DNA of 38,268 nt. It comes from Erythrobacter sp. Lineage in GTDB: Bacteria > Pseudomonadota > Alphaproteobacteria > Sphingomonadales > Sphingomonadaceae. How positions within the stretch are numbered: position 1 is the stretch's first letter; each line of letters opens with the position of its first letter. Position numbers and translations under genes: made by a program. Shown here in pieces: positions 22,728 to 30,936 of this stretch. The DNA is taken from NCBI GenBank assembly GCA_030148605.1, contig JASBTD010000021.1:1-38268 (forward strand), given 5' to 3'. Below the pieces are notes generated by a model, which ran no database searches, was not told where the DNA came from, and saw nothing but the letters and a program-made list of their open reading frames with translations.

Positions 22728-23455
22728 GACGCTCGCCCCGCCATCGCGATAGCCGTCGCAAGGTCAAGCTTGCCTTCATACAGCGCGCGGCCGGTAATCA
22801 CGCCTTCGATCCCTTCATGCGCGTTGAGCGAAAGCACGTGGATATCGTCGAGCCCTTTCACCCCGCCGCTGGCGATCACAGGAATGTCCACCCGCCGCGC
22901 CAAGTCCAGCGTGGCGTCGATATTGCAACCTTTCAGCATTCCGTCGCGGCCAATATCTGTGAACAGCAGCGACGCAACGCCTGCATCCTCGAAACGGCGC
23001 GCCAGATCGACCACCGGCACGTCAGACACTTCGGCCCAGCCTTCGGTCGCGACCATCCCGTCTTTCGCATCAACCGCGACAACGATGCCGCCTTCCCATT
23101 GTTTCGCCATATCCTTGACGAATTCGGGGTCCTTGAGCGCGGCAGAGCCCATTACCACGCGGGCCACGCCCAGCTCGAACCAGGCTTCGACCGCTTCAGG
23201 CGTGCGAATGCCGCCACCCAACTGCACATAGCCGGGAAATTGCTCGATGATCGCTTTCACCGCTTCGACATTGCGCCCTTCGCCTGCAAAGCTGCCATCC
23301 AGATCAACCACATGCAGGTGCTGCGCGCCCGCCTCGGCAAAGATCATGGCTTGCGCCGCCGGATTGTCGCCATAGACCGTGGCGCGGTCCATGTCGCCTT
23401 CAGCGAGGCGGACGACTTCACCGCCCTTGAGGTCAATAGCGGGGAAGATGATCAT
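22724..23455 (-). CDS. hisA: phosphoribosylformimino-5-aminoimidazole carboxamide ribotide isomerase
   Basis: A 243-residue barrel enzyme homologous to HisF. The catalytic aspartates are D8 ([10 protein letters not shown]) and the one in V-V-A-V-D-A-K-D-G; the phosphate loops are Q-L-G-G-G-I-R-T and A-S-G-G-V-K-G-L. It opens the ribose ring of ProFAR to PRFAR. The length is normal. It overlaps hisF by 4 bases and follows hisH after 94 bases that contain repeat copy C. Confidence 0.98.
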   Translation of the reverse strand: MIIFPAIDLKGGEVVRLAEGDMDRATVYGDNPAAQAMIFAEAGAQHLHVVDLDGSFAGEGRNVEAVKAIIEQFPGYVQLGGGIRTPEAVEAWFELGVARVVMGSAALKDPEFVKDMAKQWEGGIVVAVDAKDGMVATEGWAEVSDVPVVDLARRFEDAGVASLLFTDIGRDGMLKGCNIDATLDLARRVDIPVIASGGVKGLDDIHVLSLNAHEGIEGVITGRALYEGKLDLATAIAMAGRAS

Positions 23456-23463
23456 AGCTGCGA

Positions 23464-23536
23464 GCTCCTGCGAAGGCAGGAGCCCAGGGCCAGAAGCGCG
23501 ACGATTGCCGCTCTAGGTTCCTGCTTCCGCAGGATC
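23464..23536. repeat. paired-hairpin intergenic repeat (REPIN-like), copy C
   Basis: GCTCCTGC-GAAG-GCAGGAGC (23464-23483) is perfect and GTTCCTGC-TTCC-GCAGGATC (23517-23536) has one mismatch. It fills the hisH-hisA gap, so it is transcribed with the operon and would fold in the mRNA. The same family is at 3801, 4201 and 11290. Confidence 0.85.
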
Positions 23537-23549
23537 TCACGAAACGCAG

Positions 23550-24179
23550 TCAAGGCCGCCATTCGAGAAACCTTTCCAGCATTGCCAGACCATAGGCCTG
23601 GCTCTTCTCCGGGTGAAATTGCACGCCGATGATATTGTCGCGCGCAACCGCGGCAACCAGCCCTTCGCCATGATCGGTCATCGCCGCAACCTCCGATCCA
23701 TTGCGCGCGGCAAAATGGTAGGAATGGAGGAAATAGGCCTCGCCTTCTTCGAGCACGGGATGGTTACGCGCATGCGGCAGTATCGCGACATCATTCCAGC
23801 CCATGTGCGGCACCTTGATCGAGGGATCAGCCGGTTCGATCAGCGCAACATCGCCTTCGATCCAGCCCAGCCCGCGCGTGGTGCCATGCTCAAGTCCGCG
23901 CGTTGCAAGCAGCTGCATGCCCACGCAAATGCCAAGGAAAGGCACCCCGCCATCCAGCACGCGCTCTTCCAGTGCCTCGACCATGCCGGGAATGGCGCGC
24001 AGGCCCTTGGCGCAAGCCTTGAAACTGCCCACGCCGGGCAGCACGATCCGCCGCGCCCCGCGCACCAGATCAGGATCAGCGGTTACCGCGACATGCTCGG
24101 CCCCGGCAGCCTTGAGCGCATTGTGCACTGAGTGGAGATTGCCCGCACCGTAATCGATCAGGGCCAGCGCTTCCGCCAT
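23550..24179 (-). CDS. hisH: imidazole glycerol phosphate synthase, glutamine amidotransferase subunit
   Basis: A 209-residue class I glutaminase. The nucleophile is C85 in [11 protein letters not shown], and the His-Glu pair is in G-V-Q-F-H-P-E-K-S near the end. The opening I-D-Y-G-A-G-N-L and P-G-V-G-S-F are also diagnostic. It releases ammonia from glutamine for HisF. The stop is 94 bases before hisA and the start 114 bases after hisB, with a large inverted repeat in that gap. Confidence 0.98.
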   Translation of the reverse strand: MAEALALIDYGAGNLHSVHNALKAAGAEHVAVTADPDLVRGARRIVLPGVGSFKACAKGLRAIPGMVEALEERVLDGGVPFLGICVGMQLLATRGLEHGTTRGLGWIEGDVALIEPADPSIKVPHMGWNDVAILPHARNHPVLEEGEAYFLHSYHFAARNGSEVAAMTDHGEGLVAAVARDNIIGVQFHPEKSQAYGLAMLERFLEWRP

Positions 24180-24209
24180 CAGTTTTGTCCCGCTAACGCG
24201 GGGGCGGTT

Positions 24210-24287
24210 CCGGCCCTCTCCCCCGCCCAGCCACCCGATATGGTGACAGGCAGGCTATCGGGTGGCTGGGCGGGGGAGTCGGGCCGG
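24210..24287. repeat. very long perfect inverted repeat in the hisB-hisH gap
   Basis: Bases 24218-24240 pair without mismatch with 24256-24278 (23 bp, GC-rich) around a 15-base loop. After a short internal bulge, 24210-24216 pair with 24281-24287, so about 30 bp of stem in total. The outer part is CGGCCC and the core includes CGCCCAGCCACCCGATA. No T tract follows on either strand. Transcripts through the his operon would carry a very stable hairpin here. Confidence 0.85.
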
Positions 24288-24293
24288 CACCAC

Positions 24294-24887
24294 TCAACCA
24301 CCGAGTTGCCCCTTCGTGGAAGGAATAGCCCCGCCCTTGCGCGGATCAAGCTCCACCGCAACGCGCATCGCGCGGGCAAAGCCCTTGTAAATGCTTTCGC
24401 AGATGTGGTGGTTGTTAGTGCCGTAGAGCAGTTCGATATGCAGCGTCAGCCCGGCGGTCTGCGAGACGGAATGGAACCAGTGCTCGATCAGTTCGGTGTC
24501 CCATTCGCCCAGCTTTTCCTGAGTGAAGCCCGCCTTCCACACGAAATAGGGCCGGCCTGATATATCCAGCGCCACCCGCGCCAAAGTCTCGTCCATCGGC
24601 GAATAGGCGCTGCCATACCGGCCAATCCCGGCCTTATCGCCCAATGCGTCAGAAATCGCCTGGCCCAGCGCAATCGCGCTATCCTCTGTCGTGTGATGCT
24701 GGTCGACATGCAAATCGCCTGTCACCTTCATCGTCACATCGATCAGGGAATGTTTCGAAAACTGCTCGACCATATGATCGAGAAAGCCGATTCCCGTGGA
24801 AACCTCATATTTTCCAGTGCCATCGAGATTCACCTCGACCAGGATCGCGGTTTCCGCAGTGTTTCTTTCAATTCTGCCAGTGCGCAT
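24294..24887 (-). CDS. hisB: imidazoleglycerol-phosphate dehydratase
   Basis: A 197-residue single-function IGPD, the usual alphaproteobacterial form without the histidinol phosphatase domain of E. coli HisB. Manganese-binding motifs are [14 protein letters not shown] and N-N-H-H-I-C-E-S, all intact. It dehydrates IGP to imidazole acetol phosphate. The ATG at 24887 begins the [10 protein letters not shown] family start. It is the first gene of the operon and diverges from sspB across 107 bases that must contain both promoters. Confidence 0.98.
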   Translation of the reverse strand: MRTGRIERNTAETAILVEVNLDGTGKYEVSTGIGFLDHMVEQFSKHSLIDVTMKVTGDLHVDQHHTTEDSAIALGQAISDALGDKAGIGRYGSAYSPMDETLARVALDISGRPYFVWKAGFTQEKLGEWDTELIEHWFHSVSQTAGLTLHIELLYGTNNHHICESIYKGFARAMRVAVELDPRKGGAIPSTKGQLGG

Positions 24888-24994
24888 GAGGGCGCTATAG
24901 GCGCTCCATGGCTCTACGCAAGCGTTCGCACGCATGCCGGCAATGTCGATTGGCGCTTGACCCCAGCCGCTCACAGCGCCACGATTCAACGCAT

Positions 24995-25489
24995 ATGAGT
25001 GATGACACGCCAGATAGCCTGATCCCGTATGATGAAATCGTGCAGGAGGCGCTGCGCGCGGTGGTGGGCCGCGTGCTGGGCGAAATCGTGCAAGGCGGCA
25101 GCGAACTGCCTGGAAACCATCATTTTTACATCACTTTCAAGACGGCTGCCGCTGGCGTTTCGATCCCGCCACACCTGCGCGAGCGTTTCCCTGATGAAAT
25201 GACCATCGTGCTGCAGAACAAGTTCTGGGACCTGGAAGTCAATGAAGACGGTTTTTCTGTGGGCCTGAGCTTCAACCAGGTGCCGGCCAAACTCGAAATC
25301 CCGTTCAGCGCGATCACAGCCTTTGTCGATCCGGCAGTCGATTTCGGCCTGCAGTTTCAGGCGACCAGCGATGATTTGCCGCCGGAAGGGCATGATGATG
25401 CGGAAAATGACGGCCCGGGTGACGAGCCGCCGCCCGGCGCAGATGACGGCTCCAATGTTGTGACCGTGGATTTCGGACGCAAGAAATAA
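24995..25489 (+). CDS. sspB: SspB-family ClpXP adaptor
   Basis: A 164-residue protein of the alphaproteobacterial SspB type. The substrate-binding domain has [18 protein letters not shown] and a V-P-F/I-P-F-S-A-I strand. An acidic, flexible tail (about 125-150) ends with [11 protein letters not shown], the short peptide that docks onto the ClpX zinc-binding domain. It delivers ssrA-tagged and other substrates to ClpXP in the cytosol. It diverges from hisB and lies 57 bases upstream of gmk. Confidence 0.95.
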   Translation: MSDDTPDSLIPYDEIVQEALRAVVGRVLGEIVQGGSELPGNHHFYITFKTAAAGVSIPPHLRERFPDEMTIVLQNKFWDLEVNEDGFSVGLSFNQVPAKLEIPFSAITAFVDPAVDFGLQFQATSDDLPPEGHDDAENDGPGDEPPPGADDGSNVVTVDFGRKK

Positions 25490-25546
25490 GCGGCTTTCCG
25501 CCCCCAGCCACTTGATTCTGCCCCCTGCTTTGCGCCAACAGCGCAC

Positions 25547-26194
25547 ATGGCCGACCAAGATCACCAGAGTGACAAGCTCCACCGCCGCGGGCTGATGTTC
25601 ATCCTTTCCTCGCCATCGGGTGCGGGCAAGACCACAATCTCGCACAAGCTGCTGATGGCGGATGATGAAATCAATCTGTCGGTTTCAGCCACGACGCGGC
25701 CCCAGCGCCCCGGCGAGATTGACGGCGTGGATTACCATTTCGTTAGCGATGAGAAGTTCGCCCAGATGGTCGAGCAGGACGAGTTCTACGAATGGGCCAA
25801 TGTCTTTGGCTATCGCTACGGCACGCCTAAGGGATATATCCGCAAGGGGTTGAAAGAAGGGCAGGATTTCCTGTTCGACATTGACTGGCAAGGGACTCAG
25901 CAGCTTTACCAGAAAGACCAGCAGGATGTTGTTAGCGTGTTCATCCTGCCACCAAGCCTGCCGGAGCTGCGCCGACGGCTGGAAAGCCGCGCACAAGACA
26001 GCCAGGACGTGATCGACGCGCGGATGGACCGGGCGCGTGGAGAGATCAGCCACTGGGCGGAATATGACTATGTCGTGATCAATGACGATGTCGACGAATG
26101 CTTCGTCAAGGTGCGCGAGATCCTGCATGCCGAACGGATGAAGCGCACCCGCCAGACCGGGCTGATCCCGTTCGTGCGCGAACTGACAGAATGA
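25547..26194 (+). CDS. gmk: guanylate kinase
   Basis: A 215-residue kinase that phosphorylates GMP to GDP. The P-loop is S-S-P-S-G-A-G-K-T-T. The GMP-binding blocks are S-V-S-A-T-T-R-P-Q-R-P-G-E and D-G-V-D-Y-H-F, and the D-I-D-W-Q-G-T strand follows. R-x-x-x-R residues in R-R-R-L-E-S-R complete the lid. Length and motifs are ordinary. The 57-base gap suggests shared expression with sspB. It converges with the glutaredoxin-MauE gene, with a hairpin between them. Confidence 0.97.
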   Translation: MADQDHQSDKLHRRGLMFILSSPSGAGKTTISHKLLMADDEINLSVSATTRPQRPGEIDGVDYHFVSDEKFAQMVEQDEFYEWANVFGYRYGTPKGYIRKGLKEGQDFLFDIDWQGTQQLYQKDQQDVVSVFILPPSLPELRRRLESRAQDSQDVIDARMDRARGEISHWAEYDYVVINDDVDECFVKVREILHAERMKRTRQTGLIPFVRELTE

Positions 26195-26205
26195 AGCAGG
26201 GCTTG

Positions 26206-26226
26206 AGCGGTGGTTAGACCACCGCT
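26206..26226. terminator. bidirectional hairpin between gmk and the glutaredoxin-MauE gene
   Basis: AGCGGTGG (26206-26213) pairs perfectly with CCACCGCT (26219-26226) around TTAGA, which contains the stop codon of the minus-strand gene. It lies in the 19 bases between two convergent genes, where a terminator is expected. Neither side has a clean T tract (TGCCTTG on the plus side), so strength is uncertain. Confidence 0.55.
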
Positions 26227-26960
26227 GCCTTGAAAAGCATCCACAGCGCCATTGCGATCATGAACAGATTCTCTGTCAGAGAGATAAAGCCAAGCGGGAC
26301 GTTGCTATCCCCACCAACACATGCGCATTTGAGTTCACGCCTGTCGATATAGACCGCCTTGATCACGCTGACAGCGCCGATCGAGCCAATGAACAATGCA
26401 ACCGGTATCGAAACCCAGTGGAGTATCTGAGCGGTCATCAGCACACCGGCCAAGCCTTCGGCAAAAGGATAGATGTAGCTGTAAGGAACCCAGCGCCGCG
26501 CCAGCAGGTCATAGTTCAGGAACATGGTAGAAAAGCTCTCGACATCGCGCAGCTTGAGATAAGCGAGGCCGCACATCGAAAAGCTGACGAACCATTCCGC
26601 AGACAGGATCGAGATAGCACTGCCGGTTGCAATCCATGCCGCTGAAAGTGCCATCAATGCCATCATGGAAAACAACGCGATCACCGGGCGATAGCTTGTT
26701 TTGCCTTTTTCGACCGGATTATCGAAATGGGCGCGCAAATCGGTATAGCCGCCAATGCGTTCGCCATTGATCCATGCTTGCGGAGTGGTTTCAACGCCGT
26801 GCTTTTCCTTGAAAGCATCGGTTTGCTCGCGCGTGGCCAGAGGGTGGTCTTCAATCTTGTAGCCCTTGCTTTCAAGCAGCCATTTGGCCTTGAGACCCGA
26901 GGGGCAAAGGTGATCAGGCATCACCATGCGATATAGCGTTGCGGTTTTCTCTGAAGTCAT
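26214..26960 (-). CDS. glutaredoxin-MauE/DoxX-like membrane fusion protein
   Basis: A 248-residue fusion. Residues about 5-85 form a glutaredoxin domain with a single active-site cysteine (C19-P-S-G), the T-T-P-Q-A-W glutathione loop and G-G-Y-T-D-L. The rest is a MauE-like membrane unit of four to five hydrophobic segments. It includes W-F-V-S-F-S-M-C-G-L-A-Y-L-K-L-R-D and a C-A-C-V-G-G motif before the last helix. MauE-like proteins relate to quinone-linked or VKOR-like redox steps; copper-linked redox chemistry is inferred from context. It lies 10 bases after csoR and is probably translated with it. Confidence 0.85.
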   Translation of the reverse strand: MTSEKTATLYRMVMPDHLCPSGLKAKWLLESKGYKIEDHPLATREQTDAFKEKHGVETTPQAWINGERIGGYTDLRAHFDNPVEKGKTSYRPVIALFSMMALMALSAAWIATGSAISILSAEWFVSFSMCGLAYLKLRDVESFSTMFLNYDLLARRWVPYSYIYPFAEGLAGVLMTAQILHWVSIPVALFIGSIGAVSVIKAVYIDRRELKCACVGGDSNVPLGFISLTENLFMIAMALWMLFKAAVV

Positions 26961-26970
26961 GTGGTTCTTC

Positions 26971-27243
26971 TCACTTGCGCGTCCGTTCGAGCAATTCGAC
27001 CAGCTCGGCAAACTTTTCGCGCTGTTCAGCCTCGTCGCCACTCGCAATCGCTTCTGCAACACAGCACGCGGCGTGATCCTTCAATACCTGCGTCTCTACC
27101 TTGGCGAGTGCCGATTTGATCGCCTGAATCTGATGCAGGATGTCCATGCAATAGCGATCATCTTCGATCATCTGCGCAACACCGCGCACTTGACCGGCGA
27201 TACGGTTCAACCGGTTTATCTTTGCGCTGCTTTTGTCAGACAC
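26971..27243 (-). CDS. csoR: CsoR-family copper-sensing repressor
   Basis: A 90-residue all-helical DUF156 repressor started by GTG at 27243, with GGAG 8 bases upstream. The Cu(I) ligands match the CsoR pattern: C32 (Y-C-M-D-I-L), H57 and C61 (D-H-A-A-C-C), spaced 25 and 4 residues apart as in CsoR. The N-terminal I-N-R-L-N-R-I-A-G-Q-V-R-G helix is family-typical. RcnR/FrmR would have other ligands, so copper is favoured. It diverges from copA across a palindrome at 27274-27290. Confidence 0.92.
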   Translation of the reverse strand: MSDKSSAKINRLNRIAGQVRGVAQMIEDDRYCMDILHQIQAIKSALAKVETQVLKDHAACCVAEAIASGDEAEQREKFAELVELLERTRK

Positions 27244-27268
27244 GGGCCAAGCTCCATTGAAACGCGTG

Positions 27269-27297
27269 TTGAAATACCCTAGGGGGGTATATATTAG
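27269..27297 (+). promoter_or_regulatory. copA promoter with CsoR operator in its spacer
   Basis: TTGAAA (27269-27274) is 17 bases from TATTAG (27292-27297). The spacer contains ATACCCTAGGGGGGTAT (27274-27290), an inverted repeat ATACCC/GGGTAT typical of CsoR sites. Copper-free repressor would block the polymerase here. The minus-strand csoR start is only 31 bases away, so the same site probably controls csoR and the fusion gene. Confidence 0.72.
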
Positions 27298-27333
27298 GGA
27301 TCGAAACAGAGTTCCGCAAGTTTTGACACGACA

Positions 27334-29028
27334 ATGACCATTTCGCTCAACCGCCGCCGCCTGATCACCAGCACTGTAGGCTTGGCCACGGCTGCCTCGC
27401 TGCCCTTGCCCGCTTGGGCCAAGGGTGGTTCGCTGCCGCATGCCCGCAACGGTTTTGGCGAGCTGTCGGGCGAAGACATCAACCTAACCATCGCCGATCA
27501 TCATTTCATTACCGGCGGGCGCATGGGCCATGCCTATGCCATCAATGGCACTGTGCCCGGGCCGCTGATCCGCCTGAAGGAAGGGCAGGATGTGCGGCTG
27601 CACGTCACCAACAATCTCAACGAGGACAGCTCGATTCACTGGCACGGTCTGCTGCTGCCGTTCCAGTTTGACGGTGTTCCAGGCGTCAGCTTTCCCGGTA
27701 TCAAGCCGGGCGAGACCTTCACCTATGAATTCCCGATCCGGCAGGCGGGCACATATTGGTGGCACAGCCATTCCGGCCTTCAGGAGCAAGCGGGGCATTA
27801 TGGCCCGCTGGTAATCGAAAGCGCCGAACCCGATCCGCGCTATGACCGTGACTATGTCGTGCTGCTAAGCGAGTTCACTCCGATCCATCCGCATGAAATC
27901 ATGCGCAAGCTCAAGGTAGGAGAGCATTACTTCAACCGCCAGATGCAGAGCGCAACGGAAGGCGAGATGAGCGGGGCCGAGCGGCGCATGTGGGGCGAGA
28001 TGCGGATGAACCCGCGCGATATCGCCGATGTGACCGGCAGCACCTATACTTACCTCATCAACGGGCATGGTCCGGCGGACAATCTGCAGCTTGAATTCAA
28101 GCCGGGTGAACGGGTGCGCCTGCGCGTGATCAACGGCAGCGCAATGAGCTTCTTCAATGTCCGTATACCGGGCGTGCCGCTGACGGTGATCGAAGCCGAT
28201 GGCCAGCCGGTCGAGCCAGTCGAAGTCGACGAATTCCAGATCGGCACCGCAGAAACCTATGATGTGATCGTGACCCCGCCCGATGGCAGCCATGCACTGG
28301 TGGCCGAAGCGATGGACAGGAGCGGCATGGGTGTCGCCAGCCTCACCAGCCACAAGGGACATATCGCTACTCCGCCGCCGCTGCGCGAAGTGCCCACGCT
28401 GACCATGGTCGATATGGGCATGATGGATCACCGTGCACATGGTGGCGGCCCGTCGATGGACCACAACATGCGCGACACATCGAAGCTGCCCGATGATGTG
28501 AAGGCGGGGCCGGGCATCGACATGGTTGCGCCGATGCCGATGGACCGCATGGATTTCCCGGGCTTGGGGCTGGACACAGTATCGCATCGCGTCCTGCGCT
28601 ACACCGACCTCAAGGCCGCGCGGATGAACCCGCATCGCGAAGTCGAGCGCGAGATGGAAATCCATCTCACCGGCAATATGGAACGCTACATGTGGAGCTT
28701 CGACGGCAAGAAGTTCACCGCTGTCACCGATGATCCGATCCGCTTCGGCTTTGACGAGCGGGTGCGGGTCAAGCTCGTCAACCAGACGATGATGGCGCAC
28801 CCGATCCATCTTCACGGCCATTTCTTCGAGATGGTCAATGGTGCCGACCACATGCACCAGCCGCTGAAGCACACCATGGTGGTGCAGCCGGGTGGCACCG
28901 CCACGTTTGACCTCACCGCCAACGAGCCGGGCGATTGGGCATTCCACTGCCACTTGCTCTATCACATGCACGCCGGGATGATGCAGGTGGTGACAGTGCG
29001 CCCGTTCCCGCATGAGGGACATCACTGA
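27334..29028 (+). CDS. copA: CopA-type multicopper oxidase (copper resistance)
   Basis: A 564-residue periplasmic oxidase exported by the Tat route (N-R-R-R-L-I-T-S-T then A-W-A). Copper sites are H102-W-H104, W143-H144-S-H146, H489-P-I-H492-L-H494 and H538-C539-H540 with H544, M549 as T1 axial region. It oxidises Cu(I) to less toxic Cu(II). A Met/His-rich loop (M-G-M-M-D-H-R-A-H-G-G-G-P-S-M-D-H and P-M-P-M-D-R-M-D) near 360-410 may bind copper. The length is at the short end for CopA (about 560-610). It overlaps the copB start by one base (TGATG). Confidence 0.96.
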   Translation: MTISLNRRRLITSTVGLATAASLPLPAWAKGGSLPHARNGFGELSGEDINLTIADHHFITGGRMGHAYAINGTVPGPLIRLKEGQDVRLHVTNNLNEDSSIHWHGLLLPFQFDGVPGVSFPGIKPGETFTYEFPIRQAGTYWWHSHSGLQEQAGHYGPLVIESAEPDPRYDRDYVVLLSEFTPIHPHEIMRKLKVGEHYFNRQMQSATEGEMSGAERRMWGEMRMNPRDIADVTGSTYTYLINGHGPADNLQLEFKPGERVRLRVINGSAMSFFNVRIPGVPLTVIEADGQPVEPVEVDEFQIGTAETYDVIVTPPDGSHALVAEAMDRSGMGVASLTSHKGHIATPPPLREVPTLTMVDMGMMDHRAHGGGPSMDHNMRDTSKLPDDVKAGPGIDMVAPMPMDRMDFPGLGLDTVSHRVLRYTDLKAARMNPHREVEREMEIHLTGNMERYMWSFDGKKFTAVTDDPIRFGFDERVRVKLVNQTMMAHPIHLHGHFFEMVNGADHMHQPLKHTMVVQPGGTATFDLTANEPGDWAFHCHLLYHMHAGMMQVVTVRPFPHEGHH

Positions 29029-30002
29029 TGCGCGCGCTCCTGCTAGCCAGCGCGGCGCTGATCGCGGCTCCTGCCGCAGCGCAAGACCATTCCGCGCACC
29101 AGCATCACGATGCGATGGATCACTCGCAGCACCAGCAGCATGGCGAGATGGACCATTCCCGGATGGACCACGCGCAAGACGAAGCGATGGACGATTCAGG
29201 CCATGCCATGCCGCAGGACAAGTCCGCGCCCGACGCGGCGCCGGAAAGTGCAGTTCCTGCACGCGCATTGGAAGGCCCGCGCCATGCTGCGGACAGCATC
29301 TGGGGCGCAGAGGCGATGGCCGAAGCCCGCGAAGTGCTGACTAAAAGCCACGGCGCGATGACCACCGGCATGGTCATGATCGAGCGGCTCGAAGCGCGCG
29401 TCCCGGCCGAAGGCGGCGACACCGGATATGTCTGGGATGCGCAAGCCTGGTATGGCGGAGACATCAGCCGCTTCGTGCTCAAGACTGAAGGCGAGGGGGT
29501 GTTCGGGGGCGAATTCGGCGGCACGCTGGAAGATGCCGAAGTGCAGGCGCTATACAGCCGCGCGATCGGCCCGTTCTTCGACCTGCAGGCGGGCGTGCGT
29601 TTCGATCCCGAGCCTGATAGCCGCACGCATGCAGTGATCGGTATTCAGGGGCTTGCGCCTTACATGTTCCATGTCGACGGCGCGCTGTTCCTGTCTGATC
29701 GCGGCGACCTAACCGCGCGGTTGGAAGCGGAATATGACCAGAAGATCACGCAAGCGCTGATCCTGCAGCCACGGGTCGAACTGGAGCTGGCAGCGCAGGA
29801 TATTCCCGAACGCGAAATTGGCGCCGGGCTCACCAAGATCGAGCCGGGGCTGCGCCTGCGCTATGAAATTATCCGCGAATTCGCCCCCTATGTCGGCGTG
29901 GAATATGAAGCGAAGCTGGGCCAAACCGCAGACCTGGCGCGGGCCGAAGGTGAAGACCCTGACAGGTTCAAATTCCTTATCGGCCTGCGCGCCTGGTTCT
30001 AG
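29028..30002 (+). CDS. copB: CopB-type outer membrane copper resistance protein
   Basis: A 324-residue protein. A signal peptide (R-A-L-L-L-A-S-A-A-L-I-A-A-P-A-A-A) precedes a His/Met-rich stretch up to about residue 65, built from M-D-H-S and H-Q-Q-H type repeats, which is the likely copper-binding segment. The rest is a beta-barrel-like CopB domain: V-W-D-A-Q-A-W-Y-G-G-D, F-V-L-K-T-E-G-E-G and closing strands ending in L-R-A-W-F. It sits in the outer membrane and pairs with CopA. The one-base overlap with copA implies translational coupling. A weak hairpin follows before the convergent SDR. Confidence 0.95.
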   Translation: MRALLLASAALIAAPAAAQDHSAHQHHDAMDHSQHQQHGEMDHSRMDHAQDEAMDDSGHAMPQDKSAPDAAPESAVPARALEGPRHAADSIWGAEAMAEAREVLTKSHGAMTTGMVMIERLEARVPAEGGDTGYVWDAQAWYGGDISRFVLKTEGEGVFGGEFGGTLEDAEVQALYSRAIGPFFDLQAGVRFDPEPDSRTHAVIGIQGLAPYMFHVDGALFLSDRGDLTARLEAEYDQKITQALILQPRVELELAAQDIPEREIGAGLTKIEPGLRLRYEIIREFAPYVGVEYEAKLGQTADLARAEGEDPDRFKFLIGLRAWF

Positions 30003-30012
30003 GGGCCTGAAC

Positions 30013-30822
30013 CTAGCCTTTGCCTGCCGGATCGCTGAAGTAGCTCGGCAGCCAGGCGTTCACTACACCGCCGTCGACGGCAATCGTCTCGCCCACGACA
30101 TAGTCGCCCGCACGGCTGCAAAGGTAAATCGCAGCGGCCGCCATATCCTCTGCCGTGCCCACACGCTTGGCCGGGATACCCGCGGCAGAAGCATCGGGCG
30201 CATTCTTCGCCGCCTTGTTCATCTCGCTCGGGAATGCGCCCGGCGCGATTGAAGTGACGACGATGTTGTCCTTGATCAGACGTGCGGCCACGCGGCGGGT
30301 TAGCTGGATCACTCCGGCTTTTGATGCCTGATAGGCATATGTTTCCCACGGGTTGATCCGAAGGCCGTCAATCGAAGAGACATTGATCACCTTGGCCGGG
30401 CGATCAGCAGACGCTGCCGCAACCAGCAGATTATGCAGCTTCTGTGTCAGGAAGAACGGCGTCTTGACGTTCAGATCCATGGTGCGGTGCCAGCCCGCTT
30501 CGCTGAATTCGAGATAATCCTGACCCCATGCTGCCCCTGCATTGTTGATCAGGATGTCGAGCTTGTCTTCCTTTGCAGAGATCGCATCGACCAGTTGCTG
30601 CATACCGTCCATCTGCGACAGGTCAGCGGGGATACCGATCACCCTGTCTGCGCCGAATTCGTCGATCGTCTCCTGCATCTGCTCGACCTTGCGGGCGGAG
30701 ATGTAGACCCGCGCGCAGCCTGCCGCGAGCAAGCCTTCAACGAACATCTTGCCGATCCCGCGCGAACCGCCGGTGACCAGCGCAACGCGGCCATCAAGGC
30801 CGAAAAGTGATTGAATATCCAT
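30013..30822 (-). CDS. short-chain dehydrogenase/reductase
   Basis: A 269-residue classical SDR. Cofactor motif T-G-G-S-R-G-I-G (about 16-23), N-N-A-G-A near 97, catalytic S in N-V-S-S-I-D and Y-Q-A-S-K are all present, so the enzyme should be active. The following P-G-A-F-P-S-E-M-N loop and C-terminal V-D-G-G-V-V are ordinary. GGGAGAG precedes the ATG at 30822. Likely role: oxidation of a hydroxy-acyl or alcohol intermediate in the same catabolic set as the two acyl-CoA dehydrogenases upstream, separated from them by 114 bases carrying a palindromic repeat. The substrate is unknown. Confidence 0.93.
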   Translation of the reverse strand: MDIQSLFGLDGRVALVTGGSRGIGKMFVEGLLAAGCARVYISARKVEQMQETIDEFGADRVIGIPADLSQMDGMQQLVDAISAKEDKLDILINNAGAAWGQDYLEFSEAGWHRTMDLNVKTPFFLTQKLHNLLVAAASADRPAKVINVSSIDGLRINPWETYAYQASKAGVIQLTRRVAARLIKDNIVVTSIAPGAFPSEMNKAAKNAPDASAAGIPAKRVGTAEDMAAAAIYLCSRAGDYVVGETIAVDGGVVNAWLPSYFSDPAGKG

Positions 30823-30836
30823 AATCTCTCCCAATC

Positions 30837-30923
30837 CGTCATTGCGAGCGAAGCGAAGCAATCCAGAGCGCAACGCTCTACGTTTCTGGATTGCCGCGTC
30901 GCCTGCGGCTCCTCGCAATGACG
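30837..30923. repeat. CGTCATTGCGAG palindromic repeat, second copy
   Basis: CGTCATTGCGAG (30837-30848) faces CTCGCAATGACG (30912-30923) exactly, with internal arms GCAATCCAGA/TCTGGATTGC. It separates the acyl-CoA dehydrogenase gene from the SDR gene on the minus strand. The other copy, at 21859-21942, has the same outer arms but a different interior. Confidence 0.88.
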
Positions 30924-30936
30924 AGGAGCGTTGAAA

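Noticed and set aside
24986..25645. 219-residue minus-strand frame opposite sspB
   Set aside because: It is a shadow of sspB and the start of gmk, both of which carry full family motifs.
27865..29268. 467-residue minus-strand frame rich in His
   Set aside because: It is antisense to copA and copB; its histidines derive from ATG/GTG-rich codons of the true genes.
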